Assembly: GCA_905178155.1 (NCBI GenBank)
Contig: CAJINV010000029.1
Coordinates: 64,841-101,957 of the forward strand
DNA from: Amoebophrya sp. A120
Lineage: Eukaryota; Sar; Dinophyceae; Syndiniales; Amoebophryaceae
Reading direction: 5' to 3'
Length of the DNA: 37,117 nucleotides
Both the position numbers and the translations under genes were made by a program. Below the pieces are notes generated by a model. It did no database searches and was not told the DNA's origin. It was given only the letters and a program-made list of their open reading frames with translations. Below are positions 7,720-18,800 of the stretch, piece by piece (position 1 is the stretch's first letter; each line of letters begins with the position of its first letter).

Positions 7720-10700
7720 TTATCCTATCAAGTGTAAAAATGTCTGGGTCTGGAAGAATGCAAGTTTGTCATGCGTGTCTGGCATGACTCGAGATATCTG
7801 TGTTGCATAGGCACGAAAAGGCCCTCTTGCCTGTCATGCAAAAACGCAGTTTGTCATGCGGAATACGGAAGACATGGGAGCCAAAAAATTTGTCATGCAT
7901 AGCTGCGTATTGCAGTCCGTCTACCATTCACTTTTAGCATCACAAGTTTCCAGACCCAGACATTTTTGCATTTGATATATCCGTTACGCACCCCAAAGCT
8001 GCGAAGGAAAGCCGGCGCCAAGATCGCGTTCGGGATCATCACCCTCGGTCCTGCCCCTGCTCTTTATGCATTGCAAAAGTATCGTACTAGTATAAATTGC
8101 ATTACAAATTTTGGCAAGAAGGGAAGTAGAATTTGTAATGCTGTTTTGCCTTAGGAATAACACTTGTCATGCATATTTGTAATTAGTACGAGTCCGATAC
8201 TTTTGCACAGGATACTCTTGCGGAAAAATCGATCTCGCACTGGAGATCGGTGGCCGCGGCAGCGGTTTCGGTCTTCTCGTCTGGTGGGGTGCAGCTGGGG
8301 TTACTTGATGTCCCTGCTCTCGGGCAAGAACTAGATTGCTGTCTGCCTGCTGTTATGGGTTGCAACTAATATCAGGGTCTGTATAGAAGAACTAAATTGG
8401 GTCGGGATGAAATCAGAGATTTGTCTTATTTCTTGAGAGGGTTATTCATGCCTAGCCTGCATGAGAAATACCTTCTCCAAGACACAAAAATTACTGACCC
8501 TGCAACACAGATAGATTTTTTCCTCTTCCAGAATCTGAGCACAGACCCAGATCGGCATTACAATCGATAGGTGTCGACCGGACACAGATGGCTCGGCGGG
8601 TTGATCCTGAAGTCGTCCCAGTCCCGACACCGCTTCGGCAAGGGCGCCCGGCGTTGCCGTTGCCTTGGCAGAGTGTGCACGGAGGGGTTCCAGTTTCGTA
8701 TTTGGTGCACCAGCAGCCCGTCCTGCGTTTCCTGCCTGCACCGCGGATCCAGGGCGGCTTGGTCTAGCGCTACTTGTGGAGACTGGCGGAGTTGTTGTTT
8801 CAGCACGACCCGGTGGGGATCTAATCTCGCTGTGGAGTATGTTCCCTGATTTTTCGCAGCCAGAGGATGAACAAGCACCACTTGATGTTAGCGCCGCTGC
8901 TGCCGCGACCGCTTGCTGCGAGCGCCCTTGGTGGACGGGTAGAACCCCACCACTACGCGGCGGCCCGAGCGGGTTCGGTGGGGGGAACGGCGGTGAACTC
9001 ACGCTGGCGGGTGGCTCGGAGGGGAATTTATTTCGAGTTCCACCAGTTGGTGAAGATATAGCACTGGTCGTTCCCTGAGTTGTTTTTAATGCGGCTACGG
9101 GCTCGGAGGAAAATTTGTGCTGAGACAGCAGCGGCCCGACAGGAGGGCTACTGACGTATGATTCCGTTAATATTTTTGCGGCGGAAGTAGAACTGGTGCA
9201 GCCTCCAACGGCGTCGCCCGTGACCACGGAGGGGGATGATCCTGGATTCAGATTATTGTTTCCTTCGCCGAAGAAATGATCCGATAAAAATTGTCCTCGC
9301 AAAACGGAGCTGCCGCGAACCTTGTCGAGCGAAGGCGGGCTTGGTGGAGGTAGTGGTACAGGTGGTACTCCCTCTGGTCCTCCGCTGAGCGCACCGAAGT
9401 TGGAGTACATGTGGTCTCTGCAACTCATGGACCCACCTCCCCACGTTGTCGACGACTTCGAGCTATCCTGTACAAAAGTATCGTACTCGTAGTAATTATC
9501 GCAGCCATGCATTACAAATCTCCTTCTTAACCTAAATCCGCGTAACAAATTCCATTTTTCATGCTGAGGGATTTTGTCATGTTCTACTCGAAGTACGATG
9601 CTTTTTCATTCCATACGAGCTTTGCCTCCCGCTCGTGCAGCTGGTGCTCAGCATCTCTCCCTGTTTATCCCACAGAAAAAAGCTGGCAGGGCAGATTTGT
9701 AATGCAAAGATAAATACACAGAAAGATCTGTCGTGGGCGGCCTCATAGCATGCCATTTAGGATATGAAATACAATTTTTTTTGTCTATTTATTTTTGCAA
9801 TACAAATATGACCTGCCAGGTTTTTTCTGTGTGATACTGTTGCAGGCTCTGCAGCATGAGCTTCCCTGCGGCTGTGTTCATACTGCTTCTGGAAACGCTC
9901 CTGGCGCGCGCGTATCAAATGCAAAAGCGTCTGGAGGGTCTGGAAGGTTCTAAACTTGCAATGCTGTCTCTGGATTCTGAAAAAATTTCTATTGTATGAC
10001 CAGCAAGACGAGAACTCCAGTTTGTGCTACGCGGAGAGGGCATTTCTCATGCGGCAGAGGCATCATAAAGTCCTCGAAAAATCTGTGATGCTAGGGCATG
10101 CATCACAGACATCATGGGTCATTCAAAATATGCATGACAAACCTGGTAATCTTCCAGACCCAGACACTTTTGCATTTGGTAGCGCGGAATCACAAGCAGC
10201 CCGGCTTGACGAGGATCCACCGCCGCCGGGCAAGAGGACCCCCGGGTATCCTGAGTAAAAACGTACCCACGCCAGAGTTGTCATGCAGATTTGCCATGAC
10301 AGGAACACTTGTGATGCGCAACCCCATGACAGGCATTTTCAATCGTGTTTGGGAACTTGTAACGCTGTAAACAGGGTCAGCAGATCGATTTGTGATGCGG
10401 CTTTCCTTGCTAACTTGCACTACCTTACGGACTGAAGCTTGTCATGCGTGACTCACAAAACTCCTAGGTTTGTGTTGCAAAATCCCCATCCCAACTCTGG
10501 TGTGGGTACGTTTTTACTCAGGATACCGGGTAGTTGTAAATTACTGCTGTTGTTCGAGTTCGTGTTCCCCGAGCCTAACTTCAACCCCGGCAGGTCAGTA
10601 TTTCTTGGTAGCGAAAATAAAGCCGGCAACGCGTCGACGGTAGCGCGCTTGTGGTGCAGAAGCTCGCGCTGCATGTCCTCCCTGACTTCCGTGAAAGCGC

Positions 10701-13378
10701 TCGTGACCGAGGGGGATGAGCAAGGACGAGCATCCAGCTGTGTCACCGTGCTGTACTTACTTGTAGCAGAGGTCGGGCGGGACCGAGATGCGGGTAGTCG
10801 TAGTTCTCCACTTATTTCTCGGATGGTTCTTGCCCCCTCTCCCGGGAACGGAACATGTAGTTCTTGATCATGCTGTCCATCAAAATAATCTTCACGTTCA
10901 CCTTCGTTGCTCAATACCCGAACCAGGAAGGCGGTACTAGAGTCGTCCGTGGGAAATAACGAATCGCTTCTGTCGACGACGACGCCGGCGCCAACATGAT
11001 GACCGACATCTACTTCGATCCCTAAGACACGTGAAGATTCTTCGCTGGCTGCTTGCTTTGTTGTGTGCAACGTCGCTACAGTTTGTGTCGCTTTCTCGTC
11101 GAGAATGCAGGAGGACAAAACGCTTGTGGCGCAGCTGAGCAGGCACTGGTTCTTGCTTGTGTCGGAGAATCCGGGCTCTACCTTCATGCTAGACAACGAA
11201 GATTGCTCTGATGCGCCGGACCCGGAGCCCGCGGACTGCTGCCTATGGATTGCAAAAGTATCGTGCTAATACTAATTGCATGAGCAGAACTGTGCTCAGA
11301 ATAAGAAATGGAATCTGTAATGCGGATGCGCCTTTTTACAAAAGAAATTTGTAATGCTTGGACTGCGATTATAACTTGTACTATACTTTTGCAGTGCATA
11401 CTGCGTCTGCTCCGATAATTGCCGTCCGTTTCGTTCCAAGTCGCCATCGGGGAAAGTATCTTCTTCGTCTTCATGGAGAAGAGGGAGAAACGAATCCGTC
11501 TGGGCATGGTAGGGGGAAGAACGATATGAAATGCAAAAATGTCTGGGTCTGAAAGGTTGGAACTTGATGTAATGCTAGCTTTCCATACCTAGAAAATCTG
11601 TATTGCATAACCAACAAAAGTCGCAGCCTCTTTTGTCATGTAAAAACGCAGTTTCTCATGCGGATTGCCTACTTACGAGAAAGCGTTTTGGGAAGTTGTC
11701 ATGCCGGACTGCATTCGGAAGTGTTTTCATCATGCACATTTTAGCATCACAAGTTTCCAGACCCAGACACTTTTGGATTTGATAAAAGATGTGCAACAGC
11801 ATTCGCCGACGAGGAGGAGGCGGAGGATCCGTGCCACGACGATATTACAACAGACGTTTTTTTCGACGACTCGGACTGCATTTCCACAGCTGCTGCTCCT
11901 CCCCCTCGGTACTCCAACGATCCTAGCGTAGCTGTTCCCGAGGAGGAAAGCAGTGCCCGCCGGTTCCCGGCCAATTTTGCTTTCTCGTAATCCTCCGACC
12001 GGGTTCTTGCGACTTGGGAAGGAGGAGAGTTGTGTTGTGCGACATGATGTTCTTGTGAGTAGAGATCAGCACCTGATTGAAAAAATTCTGGCTCCCTTGG
12101 TTCCACCGTCGGTCCCCCTCCATTCCTTCTTTTCCTTCTGGAGATGTCGAATTCAGGCAGAAGACCATCCGCGATGGCGCCAGAGGTGGTCGTAGCCGCT
12201 TGCTCCTGCGCAAGAACACCAGGGGAGGAGGCGTAGTTCCTCGACGCAGGAGAAGTAGGTGCAACAGCGGCGGGTGCAGTTTTGTTGCTCCTGCAAGCGG
12301 CGGACAAAACGAACAAGTCCATTTTTTCCAATTCATCGCCTGCCGATTTACCAGTAATACAAGAACCCTCTTCAAGAACGTATTGCTGGTGCCCTTGCAG
12401 TGTTGATGAAGCGACGTGCTGCCGCGGTGGCGTTCCCATGACCGCCCGTGCGCCGGCGAATGACAGCAAGGGGGATGCAGTGGAGCTGGCTGCGCCGGTC
12501 TCATTTGCAGGTGGAACAAAAATGCAACTCCTCGGGGATGCGGATGATGAAGACGGGACAACAACTCTATTGGAGTCGTTCATTTTCGGTTTCCCAGAAC
12601 AACTACTAGTGCCACAGATCGGGCTTGCAGTTGGTGTTTTCGTTTGCTTGTCCAACGAGGGTCCTGCTGCTCCCATGGCGGCCGCGGGTTGTAGTCCTAG
12701 TTGTCCTTCTCGAAGCTCATGCAGGTCTTGCAGCTCGTCTGCGCTTCTTGACCACGTGCAGTGTGAGTTAGAATTGCAACTACCTGCGGAAGATTTTGGT
12801 TTACTAGGCTGAGAATTCGACGGTGAGGTGAATGATGCAGCTGTCAATGCGAAACCATATGCGCCGAGGGTTGCACCACCTCCCAAAGCAGAGACCGCAG
12901 AGCTGCGTCCAGCAGATGACTTTCGCGTAGAAGTGGTGCCGAACAACCCGAAGAGATTGCTGACCACGAGGATCATGGCTGCACGCACCAGAGACGAGGT
13001 ACTTCTCTTGAGCTTGATGCTCCAAAAAAAACCACGCCGTGGAGGGATACTTTTGACGGTGCGTCGAGGTAGAATTTCTGTGCCAGGAGCGTCGTGGTCC
13101 CCGCGGTTGTAGTTTCTCGGTGATATCTTCATGAAGGATGTGCTGCACCGGCGCAGCAGCTGGCCGTGCCGGTAAAAAAATTGTCGCCCCTCAGGAGTTG
13201 TACTAGTAGAGCCGCGACTTCTGCAGAAGCCGTTTTGGCTTTCGACAGAAGCAATTTTGTTAGCATTTATTTCGTCCCATGAGCAGCATGACGAAGACGA
13301 CGAGTAGAAACCCGACCGGCCTGCTCGGGAAACCGATCCTGGCCGGAGGACCGCCTGTCCTGGCCGGATCTTCGCCAT
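7720..13378 (-). CDS. Gene 1: multi-exon low-complexity protein with one hydrophobic segment, function unknown
   Basis: Starts at ATG 13378. Exons, in coding order, are about 13378-11785, 11524-11401, 11243-10526, 10246-10182, 9912-9837, 9665-9616, 9463-8570, 8353-8215 and 8064-7978, separated by nine introners. Excising each element plus one 5-bp duplication keeps an open frame at most junctions; at 10525-10247 the frame closes only if the element alone (or a GT-AG intron 3 nt shorter) is removed. The product is about 1200 residues, Ser/Thr/Pro/Gly-rich, with a candidate membrane segment at residues 130-147 (LVRAAMILVVSNLFGLF) after a basic N-terminus. Later parts are Pro-rich. Past 8570 two frames stay open, so the stop is either near 8039 or is a TAA rebuilt across the introner at 7977-7726. 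I do not recognise the family. Confidence 0.7.
7726..7977. mobile_element. Introner, TIR family A (subfamily A2)
   Basis: 252 bp, TATCAAGTGTAAAAATG... to ...CATTTTTGCATTTGATA, with CTGGGTCTGG inside the left TIR and its complement inside the right. Perfect 5-bp duplication TATCC on both sides. It lies at the end of gene 1: removing it plus one duplication gives GGA TAA, so the stop codon would be rebuilt across the junction. Confidence 0.9.
8065..8214. mobile_element. Introner, TIR family B
   Basis: 150 bp. Left end TATGCATTGCAAAAGTATCG, right end CGATACTTTTGCACAGGATA. Perfect duplication CTCTT. Read on the gene strand, the duplication ends in G, giving a GTATCC donor and an AG within the far duplication, so this one can be GT-AG. 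Confidence 0.9.
8354..8569. mobile_element. Introner, degenerate family A
   Basis: 216 bp. The left end (TATGGGTTGCAAC...GGGTCTG) and right end (CAGACCCAGATC...CAATCGATA) align with family A with several changes. The duplication is GCTGT/GGTGT (4 of 5). Two frames of gene 1 remain open after it, so its excision does not decide the downstream frame. Confidence 0.7.
9464..9615. mobile_element. Introner, TIR family B (opposite orientation to 8065)
   Basis: 152 bp, left TATCCTGTACAAAAGTATCG, right ATGCTTTTTCATTCCATA. Perfect duplication CGAGC. On the gene strand a GTATGG donor and a TTTTGTACAG acceptor are available inside the element. Confidence 0.88.
9666..9836. mobile_element. Introner, TIR family E (AACCTGGCAGG type)
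   Basis: 171 bp. Ends TATCCCACAGAAAAAAGCTG and its near-complement TTTTTTCTGTGTGATA form a TIR of about 40 bp unrelated to families A-C. Perfect duplication CTGTT. On the gene strand it reads GTATCACACAG...ATAAACAG, a clean GT-AG intron that removes the element plus one duplication. It leaves a 50-nt exon next to it (9616-9665). Confidence 0.9.
9913..10181. mobile_element. Introner, TIR family A (subfamily A2)
   Basis: 269 bp, TATCAAATGCAAAAGCG...CAGACACTTTTGCATTTGGTA, duplication GCGCG on both sides (within a short GC repeat, so the exact boundary can slide). Gene-strand edges are C|TACC, not GT. Confidence 0.87.
10247..10525. mobile_element. Introner, TIR family D (long perfect TIR, GT-AG)
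   Basis: 279 bp with a TIR of about 34 bp: TATCCTGAGTAAAAACGTAC at the left and its exact complement at the right, differing at one base further in. Duplication CCGGG. On the gene strand the element supplies G|GTATCCTGAG and TTTTTACTCAG|GATA. This GT-AG choice (276 nt) or exact element removal (279 nt) keeps the frame; element plus duplication does not. Confidence 0.9.
11244..11400. mobile_element. Introner, TIR family B
   Basis: 157 bp, TATGGATTGCAAAAGTATCG to ATACTTTTGCAGTGCATA. Duplication CTGCC/CTGCG. On the gene strand a GTATGC donor and CATAG or GGCAG acceptors exist; both keep the frame into the 11243-10526 exon. Confidence 0.87.
11525..11784. mobile_element. Introner, TIR family A (subfamily A2)
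   Basis: 260 bp, TATGAAATGCAAAAATGTCT to AGACACTTTTGGATTTGATA. Duplication AACGA/AAAGA. Removal of element plus 5 joins the long first exon of gene 1 to an acidic exon at 11524-11401 in frame. No GT or AG at the edges. Confidence 0.87.
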
Positions 13379-13799
13379 CTTGTGTTTTTGATCAGAAAAA
13401 GATTAATGTTTCGCTTGGATCTTCGAGGAAAAGAAAGAAGAAACAAAAACTTGCGCCGCGACCGTGTGCCAACGAATGAATGAAGTTGAAGGAAGAAAGA
13501 GTGGACGCCCGAGGACCATACTTGGTTTTTTTATTTACTTCGCGAGATGCGAGGAGCGAAAGGAGCGGGAACAACAACAGCAGCACGAGAACCACTCTCG
13601 TGCTTGAGTAACAATCAATCTCCATGGGCCGTTCGTGGCGCCATCGCGTCGCGTGGTTCGTCATGCGAGCAACAGATAATATCTGCAGGGAAGCTAGTAC
13701 TGTGTGCGCGCCGCGGCTACGGCTGAAGTAGAAGACGCAAGGGAGCGGCGCCAGGAAGCGCATGCGCCAGTGCGCGCAGACACGCGCCAAGCCGCGCGG
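13379..13799. other. Upstream region of gene 1
   Basis: Putative 5' flank of gene 1 (13378 on the - strand). It holds a purine-rich AAGAAAGAAGAAAC stretch near 13430 and mixed sequence after it. No gene is supported; the small ORFs lack protein-like composition. Confidence 0.35.
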
Positions 13800-14880
13800 T
13801 GTTAGGCACGGGAACTATCGCCCACGCAGCCAGAGAGCGAGCCTAGGGCGCGCCCTGGTGGGGTGTACGTATGTGCCTCAGGCGCCGCGGCAGTTGCTGA
13901 AGCGAGCAACCGACTGAAGCTGCCAGGGCGACAGCTGGGGAAGCTAACAGATAAGCGGGGGCCAGGCAGCGGCTGGGCCCCGGCGCCTTTGCTTCTTCCC
14001 CTTTCGTGGGCGGCGCTGCCCGGAGATGATAAAAAGCAAGAGCAAGGGGCGGGGGAGGGGCTGGCGGCCGGCGTATTCCAGGACGGTACCCGTGGAACGT
14101 ACACCGGAGCCGGCCCGGCCCGGCGTCCGGGTCGCGGATTTTTCGCCGACCCGAGTGCCTGCCGCCCGCCCGCCCGGCCGCCCCGCAGTGGGGCCAACGG
14201 CTGTCGCGGCCGTCGCGAACCGGCACGCCACGGACCGCAAACAGGGCGGAGGGGCGCGCAACATCCCCGGCCGGGCCCCCCGGTGTGAGGAAGCACGCTG
14301 CGGCAAAGGAGTGAAGCCGCGCGGGACTCCCGCGAGGAGTGAGGCCGCCCACCCATCACGCCGGCCCGCCCCGCTGCCCGGTCTCTTCCCTTGCGGCGGT
14401 GCCTCTGCGTGCTCTTCAAAAGTGACGGCCCCACCTGAACACGAAGCACCCCGAGCAGCTTCAAACGCCACCCCCGCCACTGCGTCACCCCTGTGCCTTG
14501 CTACTATCTGCGGAGGCGAATTCCTGCAGCTTTCGCGCGCTCTCTCGAAGTGCGGCGCAAGCCTGTTGCGTTGGCGTGTGGGTGGTCGCACTCGCTCCAC
14601 TTGGGGGCGTCGCGGCTCGACTCTTCGGCGCCGGCCAAAATAGTCACCCCCGAAAACCAGGCCGCATCGCCTTCCCGCGAAGATATTTCCCAGAAACGCG
14701 GCGCGCGCCTCTCCCCTGGCCGGCAGATCGTAGCGGGCGCCTGGAGCTCGCGCGGCAAAAAAGCAACGGCGCCAGCCACCGCAGACACTGCGCCACAGCT
14801 CTGCCACCCCGGCCGAGGCTGCGGGAAGCGCCAGGCCCTCCCGTAAAATCGGGCGCCTACCAATGCTCTCCGTGTATGCC
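13800..14880. other. GC-rich block 1, no gene recognised
   Basis: About 1.1 kb of very GC-rich DNA in a genome whose introns and flanks are AT-rich. Long ORFs occur in several frames on both strands at once, which is what GC-rich non-coding DNA produces, and their Arg/Pro/Ala-rich translations show no motif. It shares the 16-mer GGGGCTGGCGGCCGGC with GC block 2. It ends abruptly near 14860-14880. Confidence 0.5.
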
Positions 14881-15834
14881 TCTGCCCTTCACACGTCGGC
14901 GGGCGAGACAATTGTGGAAGGGTCGTAATGCGATCGTTCGTACGCATGAGGATCGATCCTCCGCTTCATACCGTGATGGATCATTGCGAACACAAAGCAA
15001 TAAAGCTGTCGACGATGTTGTTGTGAAACAGAAATCCAACGATCACCATCTCGCTGCACTTTTGCTACCGTTCTTCAGTCATTTTATAAATATGATTTTT
15101 CTTCGAAAAAAGTGTCAGTTTAATAAATCTGTTGTGATAAAACGTATACAAATTTTCATTCGCATTATCATGTTTCTGTGCTTGTTGCCAGACCGTTACA
15201 TTTTTCTGTCGCCATTGCGAGCAGTATTCTGTGCGACACTTCTTGTGTGGTCCGGTGAGATTACTTGGTGTATGATATTTTCTTTTTCTTTAATACATGT
15301 ACAGATCGAAGATGCCTTCTGCACCTCCTGCGTCAAAGTGTTATCTGCGGCGTGCGTGTACTGCACTCCATTCTACTATTTGTTCGTTTGCCAAAAAAAA
15401 CAAAAATAGTTGCTGCTCTGCAGCATCTTTTCAATCTTCCATGGGCATTTATGTGAAAGTCTAAATTCGGAAACCTATCCAAATATGAATTGAAAGCCCA
15501 GGCACATGTGTTGTAGTCGAAGAAAATAACGTTCATTCTTTTGCAACGCCGCTGGCGAAACAGGGGCATTGCATGCCTTTTGTCGTGTACTCTCAAAAAT
15601 AAGCATGATCTACAACTAGTTCGTAGTAGAAACAAGGTAAAATAATCTTAGCTATTCATGGGCCCATTAGCATTAAATGTTCTTGCAATTGTTCAACTAT
15701 AAGCTGCTGGCTCTTGACTTTGACAAAAAAAAATGTTAGATCTTGTGCATTGCAGCCTTCTGTGATACCGTAAAAAACAAAAATTGAAAGTGTAAAAAAA
15801 TTTTTCACGCAGCGCTTTATTCTCAACCAATATA
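14881..15834. other. AT-rich intergenic stretch
   Basis: Low-GC sequence between GC block 1 and the 3' end of gene 2. It has T-rich runs (15280-15300, 15725-15740) and no TIRs, introner motif clusters or RNA-gene signals that I can see. The ORF crossing from the GC block is a chance reading. Confidence 0.4.
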
Positions 15835-18800
15835 CTATTTCAAAACACCTCCCCCCGTTCCAGGCTTCTTGTTCTTTCCCTTTGCAGATGCTTTTGCTTT
15901 CGCTTTGGCCCTGTTTGCACTTTTTCCTTCCGCCTTCGCACGCACGCCTTTGGCTTTTGTTTTCTTTTCCAATGTCGGACTTTTTGCGCCGGCGACGTTT
16001 TCCTCTTTTGATGTTGTACTTGCTACGTTGATTTTGTCCTCTTCGTCCCGAGCGGTTGTGTTGGAGGTTTTGTCGTGTGCATTGCGGAACAAGACGCTAG
16101 AGATTCCATTTTTGAAACCGCTCCAGAAACCAGTACTGGCACTTGCAGCTTCATCCTGACTGGTAGTTTGATTCGCGGCGTTTGATGCAGGAGCAGAGGA
16201 TGATGACAGTGGCTCTTGATGCCCAGAAGAAGTACAGTTCTCGCCTTCCTTGCTGCTGCAGTTGCTGTCTACTTTTTTCTTTGATGATGAACTTTTCTTT
16301 TTCAACATCTTCACGTGCTTTTCAACCCGACTCCGCTTTTCTCGCAGCGACGACTTCTTCTTTTCCGGAGAAATAACTTTCTTGCTGTCACTACGATCCT
16401 ATCAAATGCAAATATGTCTGGGTCTAGAAAAAGGGAGCTTGTGATGCTGGTCTTACAATCCAAGAAAATCTGTATTGCATGGCCAGCAAACGCGCAGCGT
16501 TCTTTGTCACGCAGAAACGGAGTTTGTCATGCGTGTTCTTACGTATGAGACAGCGTTGCAAGAACTTGTCATGCTTGGCTGCAGTCGAAAGCGTTGCAGT
16601 CATCCGCACTTCAGCATCACAAGTGTCCAGATCCAAGCATATTTGCATTTAATAGATCCCCGCGTGGCTGTTGTTGTTTCGCCTCCCGCTTCTTCACGGC
16701 GGTGGTACTTTTCTTTCTTCCTGGTTTTACAGCAGCAGCTTTGGCTTTCCGTTTAGCGCCGTTGTCTGAGTTCTTTTTACTTTTCCCGCTTGAACTTCCT
16801 CCTTGATGCGGGGGACAAGGCTTTGGAGGTGCTGCATTGGGCTTGATCTTCCCGACGGCCCGGCCAGCAGTTCCTTTATTCGCGGCTCCTGCTGTCGATG
16901 CGCTTGTTGCACTACTGCCGCTGCTCTGCAGCCTTGAAGATGTTGTAGTTGCGTCGTTTCTAGTACTCAGGAGGTGCGGCAGAGCTGCTGCGCGGGAGGA
17001 CGAGGAGCCCGCGGAGCCAGTACACGAGGAGGACGAAGTAGAGCTGCCCGGAGGTTTGGCAGATGCAGTTTGGACTTCTTATCCTATCCAGTGCAAATCA
17101 AACGACGTGACCGACAACCCAGACCGAAAAAGCATGAAGTTTTTCTTTCTAGTACACAAATCGCCAACGTTTGGCTATCATTTCGCATGACAAGATTGGC
17201 CGCGCAGTATACCAAAGTAGTGACGTTAGCTGGTGCAGCCGCATCACAAATCGATCACCTTACGATCATCCCGATAACAGCATGACAAAGACAAAGTCGA
17301 AATACGTAAATACTATTAGAAATTAAATCCTCAGTCAACCTCATGTTGTGGAAACGCATGAGAAACAAGCAACCCGCGCATGCAAATTCGCATGACAGCA
17401 ACTCCGGTGTGCGAACGTCGTGTTTACACGGGATATGATCTTCCCCAGCTTCATCATCCGTGGAACTCGGGATTTCCTCGCCCCTGCGGTTCACCTTACG
17501 CTTCGTCAAATCATAGGCGTCCTTATTCCAGGGCTCCGCTGGATACAGCCAGTAGTCTATCCGCTGCAATAAACATGTCTGGGTGGTCCTCTGGAGGAGT
17601 CCGCGCGTTTGTCTTCATGCAAGAAATCCTCCCGGCGAAAGATGGGCTGAGATCCACGCAAACGAGCTCAAGCTCAAGCACTACTTACAGGTTTTATTCC
17701 GAAGGTTTCTTGATGCCCACTCTGCATGAGAAATTTGCTAGTATCTGTGCAACAAAAAATAATAGTGGGCACACGCTGCACGGGCAGCATTTATTGGCAC
17801 TGACGCAGATACAGTGTTTTGTCTCGTCTGCTCAATATTTAGCATCAGAAGTTGCATCAAACTGCTTCGCCTTCCCGACCCAGATGAAATTTTTTTCGTT
17901 TTTTTTCATTTGATATAGTTGACGAGACTCCCATCACCGTCCTTGCGTCTGACGAATTTTTTCCGGATCTCCTCAGAGCTCTTGCGCCACTCCCGCCAAA
18001 TATCCAAGAAAAAAACGGCGTTAGCATAGAAGGGGTCTATGGGTGGCAGCATGACAAACTTGATGTTCCGCATGACAACGAAAAATCACGACTGGCAGCG
18101 TGACAAACTTGAATAGGACGTCACGACTGGGTGTAGTATGGCAAGCGCAACAAACTGTGTAGCCTCCGGTGCATTACTTACAGACTTCCACTTGCCTAGC
18201 CTTTTCCTTGCATACCAAAGACGCTGGTTGTCAAGCACCTCCGGGGGCACGGGTGGAAAGGCCTGCACGCCAGATGAGGTGAGGCAAATGCAGTCCCAGC
18301 CGACTTCGATTCTTGCCCTCCGTTCATTGTCAAGCGCCTTTTGGATGGTGCTCTCCTTCGGGTTCGGGATGCCTGGTGTTTATCAAGTGTAAAAATGTCT
18401 GGGTCTGGAGGAGTGCCAGACTTGTCATGCAGGTTTTCCATGACCCATGAGGTCTGGTCTGGCATGTAGGACATAGCATTACAGATTCTGTGAGGGTTCT
18501 ATCATGTCTATCCTGCATGAGAAACTGCCTCTCGATTACGTCAAAAGTGGACAGCTTTTGGTAATGATGCAACACTGTTTTTTGCATGCTTCAGATTTAG
18601 CATGAGAAGTTGCATTCTTCCAGACCGAGACACTTTCACATTTGATAGTGTTCTGCGGATGACGTTTTTCTCCGGGGTTATGCAGGAAAAGAAAATAAAA
18701 AGCTGTGTCGATAATATAAGTCTGTGACCATGCAGTAGAGCATGCAACGCAGTTCTTACAATTCTGTCATGCGGATTTACATTCGAGCCCCTTTTCATGC

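Noticed and set aside
8571-9078. + strand ORFs opposite gene 1 exon 7
   Set aside because: Antisense of a GC-rich Ser/Pro-coding exon that is supported by in-frame joins on the - strand.
13802-15409. Several 200-300 codon ORFs on both strands across GC block 1
   Set aside because: Mutually overlapping, composition-driven, no domain or splice context.
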